This document shows positions 36,426-45,097 of a stretch of DNA of 64,000 nt, in pieces (positions within the stretch are counted from its first letter, which is position 1; each line of letters opens with the position of its first letter). The notes under the pieces are model-generated. The model saw only the letters and a list, made by a program, of their open reading frames with translations, was not told the DNA's origin and searched no databases. Made by a program: the position numbers and the translations under genes. This DNA is from JACVRW01 sp963765135. GTDB taxonomy: Bacteria > Actinomycetota > Thermoleophilia > Solirubrobacterales > Thermoleophilaceae. The stretch spans positions 1 to 64,000 of the forward strand of contig CAVXUX010000004.1 of the NCBI GenBank assembly GCA_963765135.1, read 5' to 3'.

Positions 36426-37640
36426 ATGGCCACCTACGCGTTCAAGGCACTCGACCTGGCGGGCGCGCCGACCAAGGGCGAGATCGAGGCGTCCGACAAG
36501 CAGACCGTCGCGTCGCAGCTGCGCACGCGCGGGCTGATCGTCGTCGACATCGAGGAGCAGACCCCGGCCAACGCCGGCGACCTGCTCGCGCGCTTCGCGA
36601 AGATCAAGCCGGACGACCTGGTCATCGCCACGCGCCAGCTGTCGACGATGGTGTCGTCGGGAATGTCGCTGCTGCGCGCGCTCTACGTGATCGAGGAGCA
36701 GACCGAGAGCGACAAGCTGCGCGACATCTGGATCGAGGTGCGCAAGGACGTGGAGGCGGGAGTGGCGCTCTCGGACGCGCTCCAGCGCCACCCCGAGGCG
36801 TTCAACGAGCTCTACGTGGCGATGGTGCAGGCCGGTGAGACCGGAGGCATCCTGGACCAGACGCTGGTGCGCGTCGCGGAGCAGCTGGAGAAGGACGCGG
36901 CCCTGCGGCGCCAGATCAAGGCGGCCATGGTCTACCCGTCGCTGATCGGCGGCTTCGCGTTCGTGGTGCTGTTCGCGCTGGTGACGTTCCTCGTCCCGGT
37001 GTTCGAGAAGATCTTCAAGGACTTCGGCGGCGAGCTGCCGGCCATCACCAAGTTCACGGTGTGGCTGTCGCACATGTTCACGCAGCGCTGGTACGTGATG
37101 TTCGCCGTCGTGTTCGCCGTGGTCTGGCTGTTCCGCCGCTGGAAGCGCAGCGAGCGCGGCCGCATGCAGTGGGACACGCTCAAGCTGAAGTTCCCGATGA
37201 AGATCGGGGACATCGTCCAGAAGGTGGCGCTGGCGCGGTTCTCGCGCACGTTCTCGGGGCTGATCGCGGCCGGCGTGCCGATGCTCGAGGCGATCGAGAT
37301 CACCGGCAAGACGTCCGGCAACAAGGTCATCGAGAAGGCGATGGACGACGTGCGCGACTCGGTCAAGAAGGGCGGATCGCTGACGCAGCCGATGACGCGC
37401 GTGCCAGAGGCCTTCCCGGTCATGGTCACGCAGATGATCGGCGTCGGCGAGGAGACCGGAGCGCTCGAGTCGATGATGTCGAAGGTCGCCGACTTCTACG
37501 AGGAGCAGGTGGACGCCGCGGTCAAGGCGCTCACCTCGATCCTGGAGCCGGTGATGATCGTGGTCGTGGGCGCCATCGTCGGGTTCATCGTGATCTCGAT
37601 GTACCTGCCGATGTTCAAGGTCTACGACTCGATCAAGTAG
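36426..37640 (+). CDS. pilC: Type IV pilus inner-membrane platform protein PilC
   Basis: 404 residues with two copies of the T2SSF domain (about 70-190 and 270-395). The marks are FAKIKPDDLVIATRQLSTMV, GMSLLRALYVIEEQ, the helix LIGGFAFVVLFALVTFLVPV, then AGVPMLEAIEITGKTSGN and the C-terminal helix VVGAIVGFIVISMYLPMF. It anchors PilB/PilT and the pilin base. It begins four bases past the pilT stop. No frame break. Confidence 0.95.
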   Translation: MATYAFKALDLAGAPTKGEIEASDKQTVASQLRTRGLIVVDIEEQTPANAGDLLARFAKIKPDDLVIATRQLSTMVSSGMSLLRALYVIEEQTESDKLRDIWIEVRKDVEAGVALSDALQRHPEAFNELYVAMVQAGETGGILDQTLVRVAEQLEKDAALRRQIKAAMVYPSLIGGFAFVVLFALVTFLVPVFEKIFKDFGGELPAITKFTVWLSHMFTQRWYVMFAVVFAVVWLFRRWKRSERGRMQWDTLKLKFPMKIGDIVQKVALARFSRTFSGLIAAGVPMLEAIEITGKTSGNKVIEKAMDDVRDSVKKGGSLTQPMTRVPEAFPVMVTQMIGVGEETGALESMMSKVADFYEEQVDAAVKALTSILEPVMIVVVGAIVGFIVISMYLPMFKVYDSIK

Positions 37641-37855
37641 GCCTCGACGGGCGGGCGCTCGCCGGCGGGGGCGTCGCCGAGCAGCAGCAGCTCCTTCTGG
37701 TACTCGAGGCCGGTAGCGGTCGCGGTGATCGTCGCGGCGTAAGGACCCTCGCCCCAGAGGTGGAGCACGACCTTGCGACCGTCGTCGATGTGGGCCTGAG
37801 CCTCGGCTCGGGACATGGGCAGGTTGCCGGCGATGAAGAGGCGTTGCGTGGTCAT
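37622..37855 (-). CDS. Hypothetical 77-residue protein
   Basis: I do not recognise this protein. It overlaps the 3' end of pilC by 19 bases on the opposite strand. It starts MTTQRLFIAGNLPMSRAEAQ and contains VVLHLWGEGPYAATITATAT; no signal or membrane segment is seen. Its sequence is not biased like a shadow frame, and the intergenic gap on the 5' side fits a promoter. Confidence 0.55.
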   Translation of the reverse strand: MTTQRLFIAGNLPMSRAEAQAHIDDGRKVVLHLWGEGPYAATITATATGLEYQKELLLLGDAPAGERPPVEAYLIES

Positions 37856-37921
37856 GGGACCATCGTGCTGCCTGCCGCGCCGGGCGGCTAGACACCCTGG
37901 GTGTCGACTTTGCCCACCCTC

Positions 37922-38365
37922 TCAGGCGGCCAGCTCGGTTACCTCGGCGTCGATCGCCACCATGCCCATCGCCTGCGCAACCGAGACGCGGTGGTGACCG
38001 TCGTCGACGAAGTGGTGCTCGCCGAGCCGGAAGACCGAGATCGGCGGCAATGCCGCGCCCTTGCGGCTCGCCATCCAGAGGCTCTCCCAGCGGTGGCGGC
38101 TCGACTCGGGCACCCGGAAGCGGCTGTCGAAGACCCGTGCCTTCGCCGGCTCGGCCGTCCCGACGATCGACTCGAGCGGGATGGCGCGCAGGCCGGCGGG
38201 GCGGCGGTTCGACGGTGGCGCGGCTCCGAGCGCTTCGTCGAGGGCGGTCAGGCGGCTCGCCTCGGGCGAGCGCCGCAGCCAGGCGCCGACTCGATCGAAG
38301 CGGCGCCGGCGGCGCTGCCGGGCGAACGCGGTCTGGGCGTCGATGACGAGGTTGCCTGTCTCCAT
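37922..38365 (-). CDS. ParB-like nuclease-domain protein
   Basis: About 147 residues. The C-terminal half carries PISVFRLGEHHFVDDGHHRV then SVAQAMGMVAIDAEVTEL, the ParB/sulfiredoxin-like pattern (VxDGHHRxxxA...G). The N-terminal half is basic (RQRRRRRFDRVGAWLRR). It lacks the helix-turn-helix of a chromosome ParB, so a stand-alone nuclease/kinase-type function is possible. ATG 38365 is the start used; GTG 38392 is nine codons upstream. Confidence 0.65.
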   Translation of the reverse strand: METGNLVIDAQTAFARQRRRRRFDRVGAWLRRSPEASRLTALDEALGAAPPSNRRPAGLRAIPLESIVGTAEPAKARVFDSRFRVPESSRHRWESLWMASRKGAALPPISVFRLGEHHFVDDGHHRVSVAQAMGMVAIDAEVTELAA

Positions 38366-38390
38366 GACCCGAATTCTGGAGCTGAGGACC

Positions 38391-38429
38391 ACCCCTTACA
38401 TCGGGCATTCGCCGCCCTTGACCCCTTAC
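38391..38429. repeat. Direct repeat ACCCCTTAC with a 30-base period
   Basis: ACCCCTTAC occurs at 38391-38399 and again at 38421-38429, about three helical turns apart, between the divergent ParB-like and oxidoreductase genes. It may be a pair of regulator-binding sites. Chance is possible, because only one pair exists. Confidence 0.3.
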
Positions 38430-38478
38430 GTGCGCGACGCCACAGAGCGATTGGGCCCAAGGCAGCAGACTCGATCGC

Positions 38479-39591
38479 ATGATCGACAGAAGCGCAGTTG
38501 TGATCGGGGCTGGCCCGGCGGGGCTGGCGGCGGCCGCCGAACTGGGACGGCTCGGCGTCCACGCGACCGTGCTCGAGCAGTCGAGCGCGCTGGGCGCCTC
38601 CTGGCGCGCCCGCTACGACCGCCTCCGGCTCAACTCGAGCCGCTGGTTCTCGAACCTGCCCGGGCTCCGCCACGAGCGCGGCGAGGGACCGTTCCCCTCG
38701 CGCGACCAGATGGTCCGGTACCTCGAGGAGTACGCCCGCGCCAACGCCCTCGACGTCCGCGTGAACACGCGCGTGGAGCGCATCGACCGCGATCGCGGCG
38801 GCTGGTCGCTGCGGACCTCGGCTGGCGACGTCTCCAGCGAGCAGGTGATCGTGTCGAGCGGCTACGCCCACACCCCGTTCATCCCGGACTGGCCGGGCCG
38901 CGACGGCTTCGACGGGCAGCTGCTGCACGCCGCCGCCTACCGCAACCCCGACGCCTACCGGGACCGCGACGTGCTCGTCGTGGGCCCCGGCTGCTCCGGC
39001 ATGGAGATCGCCTACGACCTGGTCGAGGGCGGAGCCGGACGGGTGCGGCTGGCCGTGCGCACGCCCCCGAACATCATCATCCGCAATCCGATCGGCCCGC
39101 TGCTGGCGCGCGGGATGCTCAAGCTGGGTCCCCGCCGCGCGGACCGGATCATGTCGTTCGTGCGCCGTCGCGAGATCGGCGACCTGACCGAGTACGGCCT
39201 GCCGGAGCCCGAGGAGGGCATCTTCAGCCGGCTGCTGCGGCTCGGCGTGGCGCCCGCGATCGTGGACAAGGAGGTCATCGAGGCGATCAAGGAGCGTCGC
39301 ATCGAGATCGTCGCCGGGGTCGAGTCGCTCGACGACACCGGCGTGGCGCTGTCGGACGGCACCAGGATCGAGCCCGAGGCCGTGATCGCCGCCACCGGCT
39401 ATCGCACCGGCCTCGACCCGGTCGTCGGCCACCTGGGCGTGCTCGACGAGCGCGGAGTGCCCAGCCCGCCGAACGGCGACGAGGCCGCGCCCGGCCTGCG
39501 CTTCATCGGCTACATGCCGCGCCCGGCCCACATCGGGCTGATCGCCCGCGAGGCGACCTACGCGGCCAAGGCGATCGCCGGGGCGCGCTAG
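38479..39591 (+). CDS. FAD/NAD(P)-dependent monooxygenase-type oxidoreductase
   Basis: 370 residues. The FAD site VVIGAGPAGLAAAAELGRLG at residues 7-26 is followed by SWRARYDRLRLNSSRWFSNL and the second dinucleotide site VLVVGPGCSGMEIAYDLVEG at about 165. This is the layout of flavin-containing/Baeyer-Villiger-like monooxygenases and of plant YUCCA. The C-terminal ATGYRTGL is typical. The substrate is unknown. It is divergent from the ParB-like gene. No frame break. Confidence 0.85.
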   Translation: MIDRSAVVIGAGPAGLAAAAELGRLGVHATVLEQSSALGASWRARYDRLRLNSSRWFSNLPGLRHERGEGPFPSRDQMVRYLEEYARANALDVRVNTRVERIDRDRGGWSLRTSAGDVSSEQVIVSSGYAHTPFIPDWPGRDGFDGQLLHAAAYRNPDAYRDRDVLVVGPGCSGMEIAYDLVEGGAGRVRLAVRTPPNIIIRNPIGPLLARGMLKLGPRRADRIMSFVRRREIGDLTEYGLPEPEEGIFSRLLRLGVAPAIVDKEVIEAIKERRIEIVAGVESLDDTGVALSDGTRIEPEAVIAATGYRTGLDPVVGHLGVLDERGVPSPPNGDEAAPGLRFIGYMPRPAHIGLIAREATYAAKAIAGAR

Positions 39592-39601
39592 CGGGATCGG
39601 C

Positions 39602-39617
39602 CGGGGCGGCCGCCCCG
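39602..39617. terminator. Short GC palindrome after the oxidoreductase gene
   Basis: CGGGGCGGCCGCCCCG is a perfect palindrome 10 bases past the stop and about 17 bases before the next start. It has no T-run, so its role as terminator is uncertain. Confidence 0.3.
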
Positions 39618-39633
39618 CCTACGCTTGTAGGCC

Positions 39634-40104
39634 ATGCAGGTCGACGTCGAGTACGACGAGCGCTACTGGTACCCCGACGACGGCGGCGAGGTCTGGATCG
39701 CCGGGTATCAGGTCATCGACCGCGAGTCGGGCCGCTACCTCGCCCGCGACGCTCCCGAGCTGGCCGCGCGAGGCCTGCGGGTGGCGGGCGTCGCCGGCGC
39801 CGGGGCGCATCACGCGCAGGCGCTGGCTTCGGATGCGGTCGCGCCCGGTGGCGCCTTGGAGCTGCGGCGCGATCCGGACAACCCGCACGACCCGAACGCG
39901 ATTCAGGTCCATCCGAGCGACGGCGGCGAACAGGTCGGCTGGGTGCCGCGGGAGCTGGCCGCCGAGCTCGCGCCCGAGCTGGACGGGGGCCGGCCGCTGT
40001 CGGCGGTGGTGCTGCGCGAGCAGCGCCGCTCGCCGCGCGATCCGCGTCACGGGCTGACGATGCTGATCGCGGCGGCGCCCGAGCTCGAGCTGAGCGCCGC
40101 CTAG
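39634..40104 (+). CDS. HIRAN-domain protein
   Basis: 156 residues. The first 45 residues (YDERYWYPDDGGEVWIAGYQ) are an unrecognised lead. Residues 48-125 follow the HIRAN pattern: RVAGVAGAGAHHAQALAS, ELRRDPDNPHDPNAIQVH and GWVPRELAAELAPELDGG. HIRAN domains bind DNA 3' ends or stalled forks and are often fused to SNF2 helicases; here it is stand-alone. It overlaps the convergent lipoprotein gene by 4 bases. No frame break. Confidence 0.8.
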   Translation: MQVDVEYDERYWYPDDGGEVWIAGYQVIDRESGRYLARDAPELAARGLRVAGVAGAGAHHAQALASDAVAPGGALELRRDPDNPHDPNAIQVHPSDGGEQVGWVPRELAAELAPELDGGRPLSAVVLREQRRSPRDPRHGLTMLIAAAPELELSAA

Positions 40105-40539
40105 CGGGCGCGCGCCACGTGCAGCTCGAGCGCCTCGATCTGCTTCTGCCCGTATGACCCGCGATAGACCGGCCCGGCGGCGCTGATCCGGTCGCCCGGC
40201 CCGGGCAGCGGGTGGGGGCGGAGCGACTTCTCGACGTCGATCACCGACAGCCCCGGCAGCGTGATCGACTGGCGCGAGGTGAGCACGAAATGCGCGTCGC
40301 CGTCGCCATCCGGGTCCACGCGCTCGACGTAGACGATCCGTCCGCTCGCGGTCCGGCAGTTGCTCAGGTCCGGCGGGGCAGTGCGCCCGCCGCAGCGGGG
40401 ACGGGGGGTGGGGAGGCGCGGCGGGCGGGGTCGGTCGCGCGGAGGCCGGGCCGGCGTCCGCCTCGTCGCCGCCATCCTGGCCGCTGGAGCACCCGCTGGC
40501 GACAAGCAGCGCGAGCGCGGCGGCGGCTGCCCGGGTCAG
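40101..40539 (-). CDS. Putative lipoprotein (one frame break, start uncertain)
   Basis: The N-terminal reading TRAAAAALALLVASGCSSGQ is a lipobox signal (VASGC). After a Pro-rich stretch the frame changes near 40385 and the rest reads DLSNCRTASGRIVYVERVDP, HFVLTSRQSITLPGLSVIDV and SYGQKQIEALELHVARAR. I do not recognise the domain; it resembles small OB-like exported proteins. There is no standard start codon at the signal peptide; CTG 40539 or a base error may apply. It is downstream of another exported protein gene in the same direction. Confidence 0.45.
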
Positions 40540-40962
40540 CGCTCCTCCACGACGACGAGCGTCCCCAACCGCACACGCGTGTCGTCCGCGCCCGCCGGCT
40601 CGAACTCGATCGGGTGGCGGCCGGTCTGGCGCGTGAGCACGTCGAAGCGGGCCGGCGTCAGCGGCTCGGCGACCGCGGCCATGCCCAGGTCCGGGATCGC
40701 GACCTGCCCCGGTTCCTCGACCTCGACGAACAGGGTCGCGGCCTGCCCGGCCCGGATCCGCTGCGGTTGGGGCTCGGCGGCGAACAGGGTCAGCTCGACC
40801 GTGGCCGGAGTGCCCGGCGACGCCGTGGGCGGCTGCTCGGCCTCAGTGACGGTCTCCTGGCCCGGGCTCTCGTCGAGTGTCGCGCGGGCGCGACACCGAC
40901 GCCGCCACGGCCGCCAGGCCGAGCACGATCGCGAACAGCAGCAGTGCTCGACGCAGGTGCAC
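40536..40962 (-). CDS. Exported protein of unknown function (one frame break)
   Basis: About 142 residues. GTG 40962 opens a signal/anchor (RRALLLFAIVLGLAAVAASV), then after a break near 40887 (extra A) comes TLDESPGQETVTEAEQPPTA and a beta-rich domain: VELTLFAAEPQPQRIRAGQA, TLFVEVEEPGQVAIPDLGMA, RHPIEFEPAGADDTRVRLGT. The last part resembles cupredoxin-like folds, but no copper ligands are evident. The stop overlaps the lipoprotein gene start region. Confidence 0.45.
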
Positions 40963-41023
40963 GCCCCGATCCTAGGCGCCCACCCATCAAGGCCCCCCGC
41001 GGGAGCGCCGATACCGACCCGAG

Positions 41024-42687
41024 ATGACCCTTCCCGCTAGGTGGCGAGGGTTCGCGTGCGCGCTCGCGGCCCTGGCCATCACCGGATTCGAGCGCCCCCT
41101 CCGCCGTCAGCGCAGGAGGCGGCGACCGCAGAACCGCTCCAGATCATCGCCAACTCGCCCGACGCGAAGCCCCCGGGCTTCCGCCTGTCGGCCGGCGAGG
41201 CGGTCGCGATCGCCGAGCGCGTGCCGGAGGTGCGCAGCGAGATCGCCAAGGGCAGCCTCGACCGCCTGGTCGCGGTCCCCGGCTACACGGGCGATCCCCA
41301 CCGCTGGCAGGTGACCTACAGCCGCGACGGCGTTGGGCGTCGTCGAGGTCCACGTCGACGGGCGCAGCGGGCGCGTGCTGGAGCGCTGGACCGGGCCGCA
41401 GGTGGACTTCCTGCTCGCGCGCCCGTGGAAGGACAAGACCGGTGGCCCGCTCAACAAGGCGTGGATCTGGATCCCGCTCTGCCTGCTCTTCCTGGCCCCG
41501 TTCTTCGACCCGCGACGGCCGTTCCGGCTGCTGCACCTCGACCTGCTCGTGCTGCTGAGCTTCGGAATCGCCCAGCTGCTCTTCAACGAGGGCAAGCTGG
41601 ACGTCTGGGTGCCGGCGGTCTACCCGGTGCTCGGCTACCTGCTGGCGCGCCTGCTGCTGGCCGGCTTCCGCCCGCGAGAGCGCAGCGAGCCCTGCTGCCG
41701 CTCGCGCGCGAGTCGTGGCTGATCGCCGGTCTGGTGCTGCTGGTCGTGGGCCGGATCGTCCTCAACGTGGTGGACTCCGACGTGATCGACGTCGGCTACT
41801 CCAGCGTCGTGGGGGCCGACAGCCTCGCCCACGGCGGCGAGATCAGCGGCTACGGGCCGCTGATGTTCCTCGCCTACGTCCCGTTCGAGCTGATCTTCCC
41901 CTGGCACGGCGCCTGGGACGCGGTGCCGGCCGCCCACGCCGCGGCGCTGACCTTCGACCTGCTGACGGTGCTGGGCCTGGTCCTGCTGGGCCGCAGCCTG
42001 CGGTCGGGCCGCGAGGGCCGGACCCTGGGCGTCGCGCTCGCGTACGCCTGGGTCGCGTTCCCGTATTCGACCTACGTGCTCCAGTCGAACACCAACGACG
42101 GCCTGGTCGCGATGCTGCTCGTCTACGCGATGCTCGCCCTGCGCACGCCCGCCGGGAGCGGCTTCATGCTCGGGTTGGCGACCGCCGCGAAGTTCTTCCC
42201 GGCGGCGCTGGCGCCGCTGTTCGCCGCCGGCACCGGCGACCGCCGGCCGCGCTCGCTGCTGCGCTTCGCGGGCGTGTTCGTGGCCGTGTGCCTGGTGGCC
42301 GTCTACGTGGTGCTGCCGGACGGCGGCGTGAGCGAGCTCTGGCGCGAGACGATCGGCTACCAGCTCGGGCGCGAGTCCCCGTTCAGCCTGTGGGGGCTGC
42401 ACCCGTCGCTCGAGTGGCTGCAGCTGCTCCTCGAGGTGGCCACGGCCGCGCTGTGCGTCGCGTTCGGCTTCGTCCCGAAGCGCCGCGACGCGCGGCAGGT
42501 CGCCGCCCTCGCGGCGGCCGGCGTGATCGCCCTCCAGCTGTGCGCCACCTACTGGCTGTTCTTCTACGTCGCCTGGTTTGCGCCGCTGGCGCTGGTGGCG
42601 ATGTTGGGCGCATACCGGACCCCGGTGCCCGAGCCGGTGTGGGAATTCTCGTCCAGCCAGAAAGTCCCCGCTAAGGCTTTTCACTGA
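41024..42687 (+). CDS. Multi-pass membrane protein, glycosyltransferase-like (three frame breaks)
   Basis: About 553 residues. A signal-like start (MTLPARWRGFACALAALAIT) and an exported domain with PGFRLSAGEAVAIAERVPEV and HVDGRSGRVLERWTGPQVDF precede about ten helices (LNKAWIWIPLCLLFLAPFFD, LIAGLVLLVVGRIVLNVVDS, GVFVAVCLVAVYVVLPDG). The helical half resembles DUF2029/GT87-type mannosyltransferases (VAFPYSTYVLQSNTNDG, TAAKFFPAALAPLF). Breaks near 41085, 41333 and 41694. It lies just before the pilin genes; a part in pilin glycosylation is possible but not shown. Confidence 0.6.
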
Positions 42688-42777
42688 GGGTCCGATGTAT
42701 GGGGCAGGGCCAGAGTCACGGACTCCCGCGGCGACTGGCAAAGACCCAGATCAAAGTCACCTCAAAGGAGGAGACCC

Positions 42778-43209
42778 ATGCTGCGGAAGCTCCGCGAGCG
42801 CATCCACAACGGGGAGAAGGGCTTCACGCTTATCGAGCTCCTCGTCGTGATTCTGATCATCGGCATTCTTGCCGCGATCGCCCTGCCCGCTTTCCTCGGG
42901 CAGCGTTCCAAGGGCCAGGACGCGGACGCCAAGTCGGCGGCTCGTAACCTGGTCTCGGCGGTGGAGTCGTTCTACGCCACCAACCAGACCTACGCTGGCG
43001 CCGCCAGCGACACCGACGTCACCGGAAGCGGTGTGTTCGGTGCCGGCAACGGCCAGGCGTCGCTGCCGAGCGCCTCGGCGACCGGTTACACGATCGTCGG
43101 GCAGTCGGCTTCGGGCAACCGCTTCACGATCACGAAGGCCGGTTCGACCGTGACCCGTACGTGCACCACCACCAGCACGGGCGCCTGCCCGAGCGGCGGT
43201 ACCTGGTAA
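42778..43209 (+). CDS. Type IV pilin (first of three)
   Basis: 143 residues. The prepilin cleavage site and N-terminal helix are textbook: GEKG-FTLIELLVVILIIGILAA, with Glu5. A globular part follows (QRSKGQDADAKSAARNLVSA) and two C-terminal cysteines in CTTTSTGAC likely close a disulfide loop before the end GGTW. PilD at 44270 should cleave the leader. AAAGGAGG lies just before ATG 42778. A strong terminator follows the gene. No frame break. Confidence 0.95.
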   Translation: MLRKLRERIHNGEKGFTLIELLVVILIIGILAAIALPAFLGQRSKGQDADAKSAARNLVSAVESFYATNQTYAGAASDTDVTGSGVFGAGNGQASLPSASATGYTIVGQSASGNRFTITKAGSTVTRTCTTTSTGACPSGGTW

Positions 43210-43235
43210 GCACGGACGTAGCTTGGAGTACCCAA

Positions 43236-43267
43236 AAAACGGGCGGGCCCTCGGGCTCGCCCGTTTT
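43236..43267 (+). terminator. Intrinsic terminator after the first pilin gene
   Basis: AAAACGGGCG (43236-43245) pairs perfectly with CGCCCGTTTT (43258-43267), enclosing GGCCCTCGGGCT, and the T-run is part of the arm. It isolates the first pilin as its own transcript, so it may be made at a much higher level. Confidence 0.8.
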
Positions 43268-43355
43268 GCTTTGCAGGGCTATAGGAATCGCGTGGGGGGC
43301 CGATTAAGGAGAAGTCGGACCCAGACCCAGCCGATCGAGCACTCAAGGAGAAGTC

Positions 43356-43787
43356 ATGCTGCGGAAGCTCCGTGCGCATACAGGTGAAGGGCAGAGGGGC
43401 TTCTCGCTCATCGAGCTCCTGATCGTGATTCTGATCATCGGCGTTCTCGCCGCGATCGCTCTGCCCGCGTTCCTGGGGCAGCGTTCCAAGGGCCAGGACT
43501 CGTCGGCCAAGTCGGCGGCGCGCAACCTGGTTTCGGCGGTCGAGTCGTTCTACGCGACCAACAAGACCTACGTGGGCGCCGCCTCGGACGACGACGTCCA
43601 GAAGAGCGGCGTGTACGGCACGAACGACGGCGAGGCGGACATCCTCAGCTCCTCCGCGACCGGTTACAGGGTGGTGGGGCGGTCGGCCACGGGCAACCGG
43701 TTCACGATCACCAAGACCGGTTCGAGCGTCACGCGGAGCTGCACGACCACCAACAACGGCGGGTGCCCCAGCGGGGGCTCCTGGTAG
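43356..43787 (+). CDS. Type IV pilin (second of three)
   Basis: 143 residues, about 70% identical by eye to the first. Prepilin site QRG-FSLIELLIVILIIGVLAA with Glu5, middle region QRSKGQDSSAKSAARNLVSA, and the C-terminal pair in CTTTNNGGC. AAGGAG lies just before ATG 43356, and the gene follows a promoter-sized gap after the first pilin terminator. The third pilin gene starts ten bases past its stop. No frame break. Confidence 0.93.
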   Translation: MLRKLRAHTGEGQRGFSLIELLIVILIIGVLAAIALPAFLGQRSKGQDSSAKSAARNLVSAVESFYATNKTYVGAASDDDVQKSGVYGTNDGEADILSSSATGYRVVGRSATGNRFTITKTGSSVTRSCTTTNNGGCPSGGSW

Positions 43788-43796
43788 GGAGGCGTC

Positions 43797-44219
43797 ATGT
43801 TGCGCAAGCGCATCCACAACGAGGAGCGGGGCTTCACGCTTATCGAGCTCCTCGTCGTGATTCTGATCATCGGCATTCTTGCCGCGATCGCCCTGCCCGC
43901 TTTCCTGGGGCAGCGTTCCAAGGGCCAGGACGCGGACGCCAAGTCGGCGGCCCGCAACCTGGTCTCGGCGGTGGAGTCGTTCTACGCCACCAACCAGACC
44001 TACACCGGTGCGGCCGCAGGCACGGATGTGACCACGAGCGGCGTCTCGGTGCCGGCAACGGCCAGGCGTCGCTGCCGAGCGCCACGGCGACCGGACTACA
44101 CGATCGTCGGGCAGTCGGCTTCGGGCAACAGCTTCACGATCACGAAGGCCGGTTCGACGGTGACCCGTACGTGCACCACCACCAGCACGGGCGCCTGCCC
44201 GAGCGGCGGCACCTGGTAG
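43797..44219 (+). CDS. Type IV pilin (third of three, two compensating base changes)
   Basis: 140 residues, nearly the same as the first pilin at the nucleotide level. The prepilin site is ERG-FTLIELLVVILIIGILAA. Near 44048 one base is missing and near 44095 one is extra compared with the first pilin, so residues about 84-99 read ATARRRCRAPRR where the first has GNGQASLPSASA. The ends agree (CTTTSTGAC, GGTW). The changes may be sequence errors or true divergence. It is followed by a GC hairpin. Confidence 0.88.
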   Translation: MLRKRIHNEERGFTLIELLVVILIIGILAAIALPAFLGQRSKGQDADAKSAARNLVSAVESFYATNQTYTGAAAGTDVTTSGVSVPATARRRCRAPRRPDYTIVGQSASGNSFTITKAGSTVTRTCTTTSTGACPSGGTW

Positions 44220-44229
44220 CCGATTGCCG

Positions 44230-44253
44230 CGGGCGGGCGCTCCGGCCCGCCCG
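44230..44253 (+). terminator. GC-rich hairpin after the third pilin gene
   Basis: CGGGCGGG (44230-44237) pairs with CCCGCCCG (44246-44253) around an 8-base loop, then TTAGCTT. A moderate intrinsic terminator or processing site between the pilins and pilD. Confidence 0.55.
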
Positions 44254-44269
44254 TTAGCTTCTCCGACCC

Positions 44270-45020
44270 ATGGGCGCCGAGATAGCCGCAGCGACTGTCT
44301 TCGGGGCGCTCATCGGCAGCTTCCTCAACGTGGTGATCCACCGGCTGCCCCTGGGCGAGTCGCTGGTCACGCCCGGGTCGCACTGCCCCGCGTGCGACGC
44401 GCCGGTGCGCGTCCTTCGACAACGTGCCGGTGCTCTCGTGGCTGTGCTGCGCGGGCGCTGCCGCAGCTGCGGCGCGCCGATCTCGCGTGCGCTACCCGGC
44501 GGTGGAGCTGCTCACCGCGGTCACGTTCGCCGCGGTGGTGGCCGTGCGCGGCTTCGACGACGGGCTCTGGCTCGAGCTGCCGTTCGTGGCCTGCCTGATC
44601 GCCCTCGCCGGCATCGACCTCGACCACAAGCTGCTGCCCAACAAGATCGTCTACCCGATGGCGGCCTATGGCCTGGTGGTCAGCCTGATCGTCGTGACCG
44701 ACGACTTCCCCGAGCACCTGATCGCCGGCGTCGGCGCGTTCGCGTTCCTGCTGCTGGCCGTGCTCGCCTATCCGAGCGGGATGGGCATGGGCGACGTGAA
44801 GCTGGCCGGCGCGATGGGCCTGTACCTCGGCGTGTCGGTCATCCCGGCGCTGCTGGCCGCGTTCCTCACCGGAACCGTGTTCGGGCTCGCGGTGATCGCG
44901 CGCGAGGGCGCGCAGGCGCGCAAGAAGGCGGTGCCGTTCGGCGTCTTCCTCGCGATCGGCGGCCTGGTGGGAGTGCTCGCCGGGCCCGAGCTGATCGACG
45001 TCTACGGGACCATCTGCTGA
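44270..45020 (+). CDS. pilD: Prepilin peptidase PilD (three frame breaks)
   Basis: About 250 residues. GALIGSFLNVVIHRLPLG and the CPAC...CRSC zinc motifs of the methylase domain are seen, then the peptidase with both catalytic Asp sites: GIDLDHKLLPN and GMGMGDVKLAG. Frame breaks near 44411 (extra G before SFDNVPVLSW), 44444 (base lost in WL-VLRGRC) and 44484 (extra C before VRYPAVELLTA) restore the family pattern when corrected. It cleaves and methylates the pilins. It follows the pilin genes directly. Confidence 0.92.
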
Positions 45021-45097
45021 GCTGCACTGCACTCGCGCCACGCTGGGCATTCAGGGGCTTAAGCGTCCGCGCCCGCCGATAATCGGGGAGAACCGCC

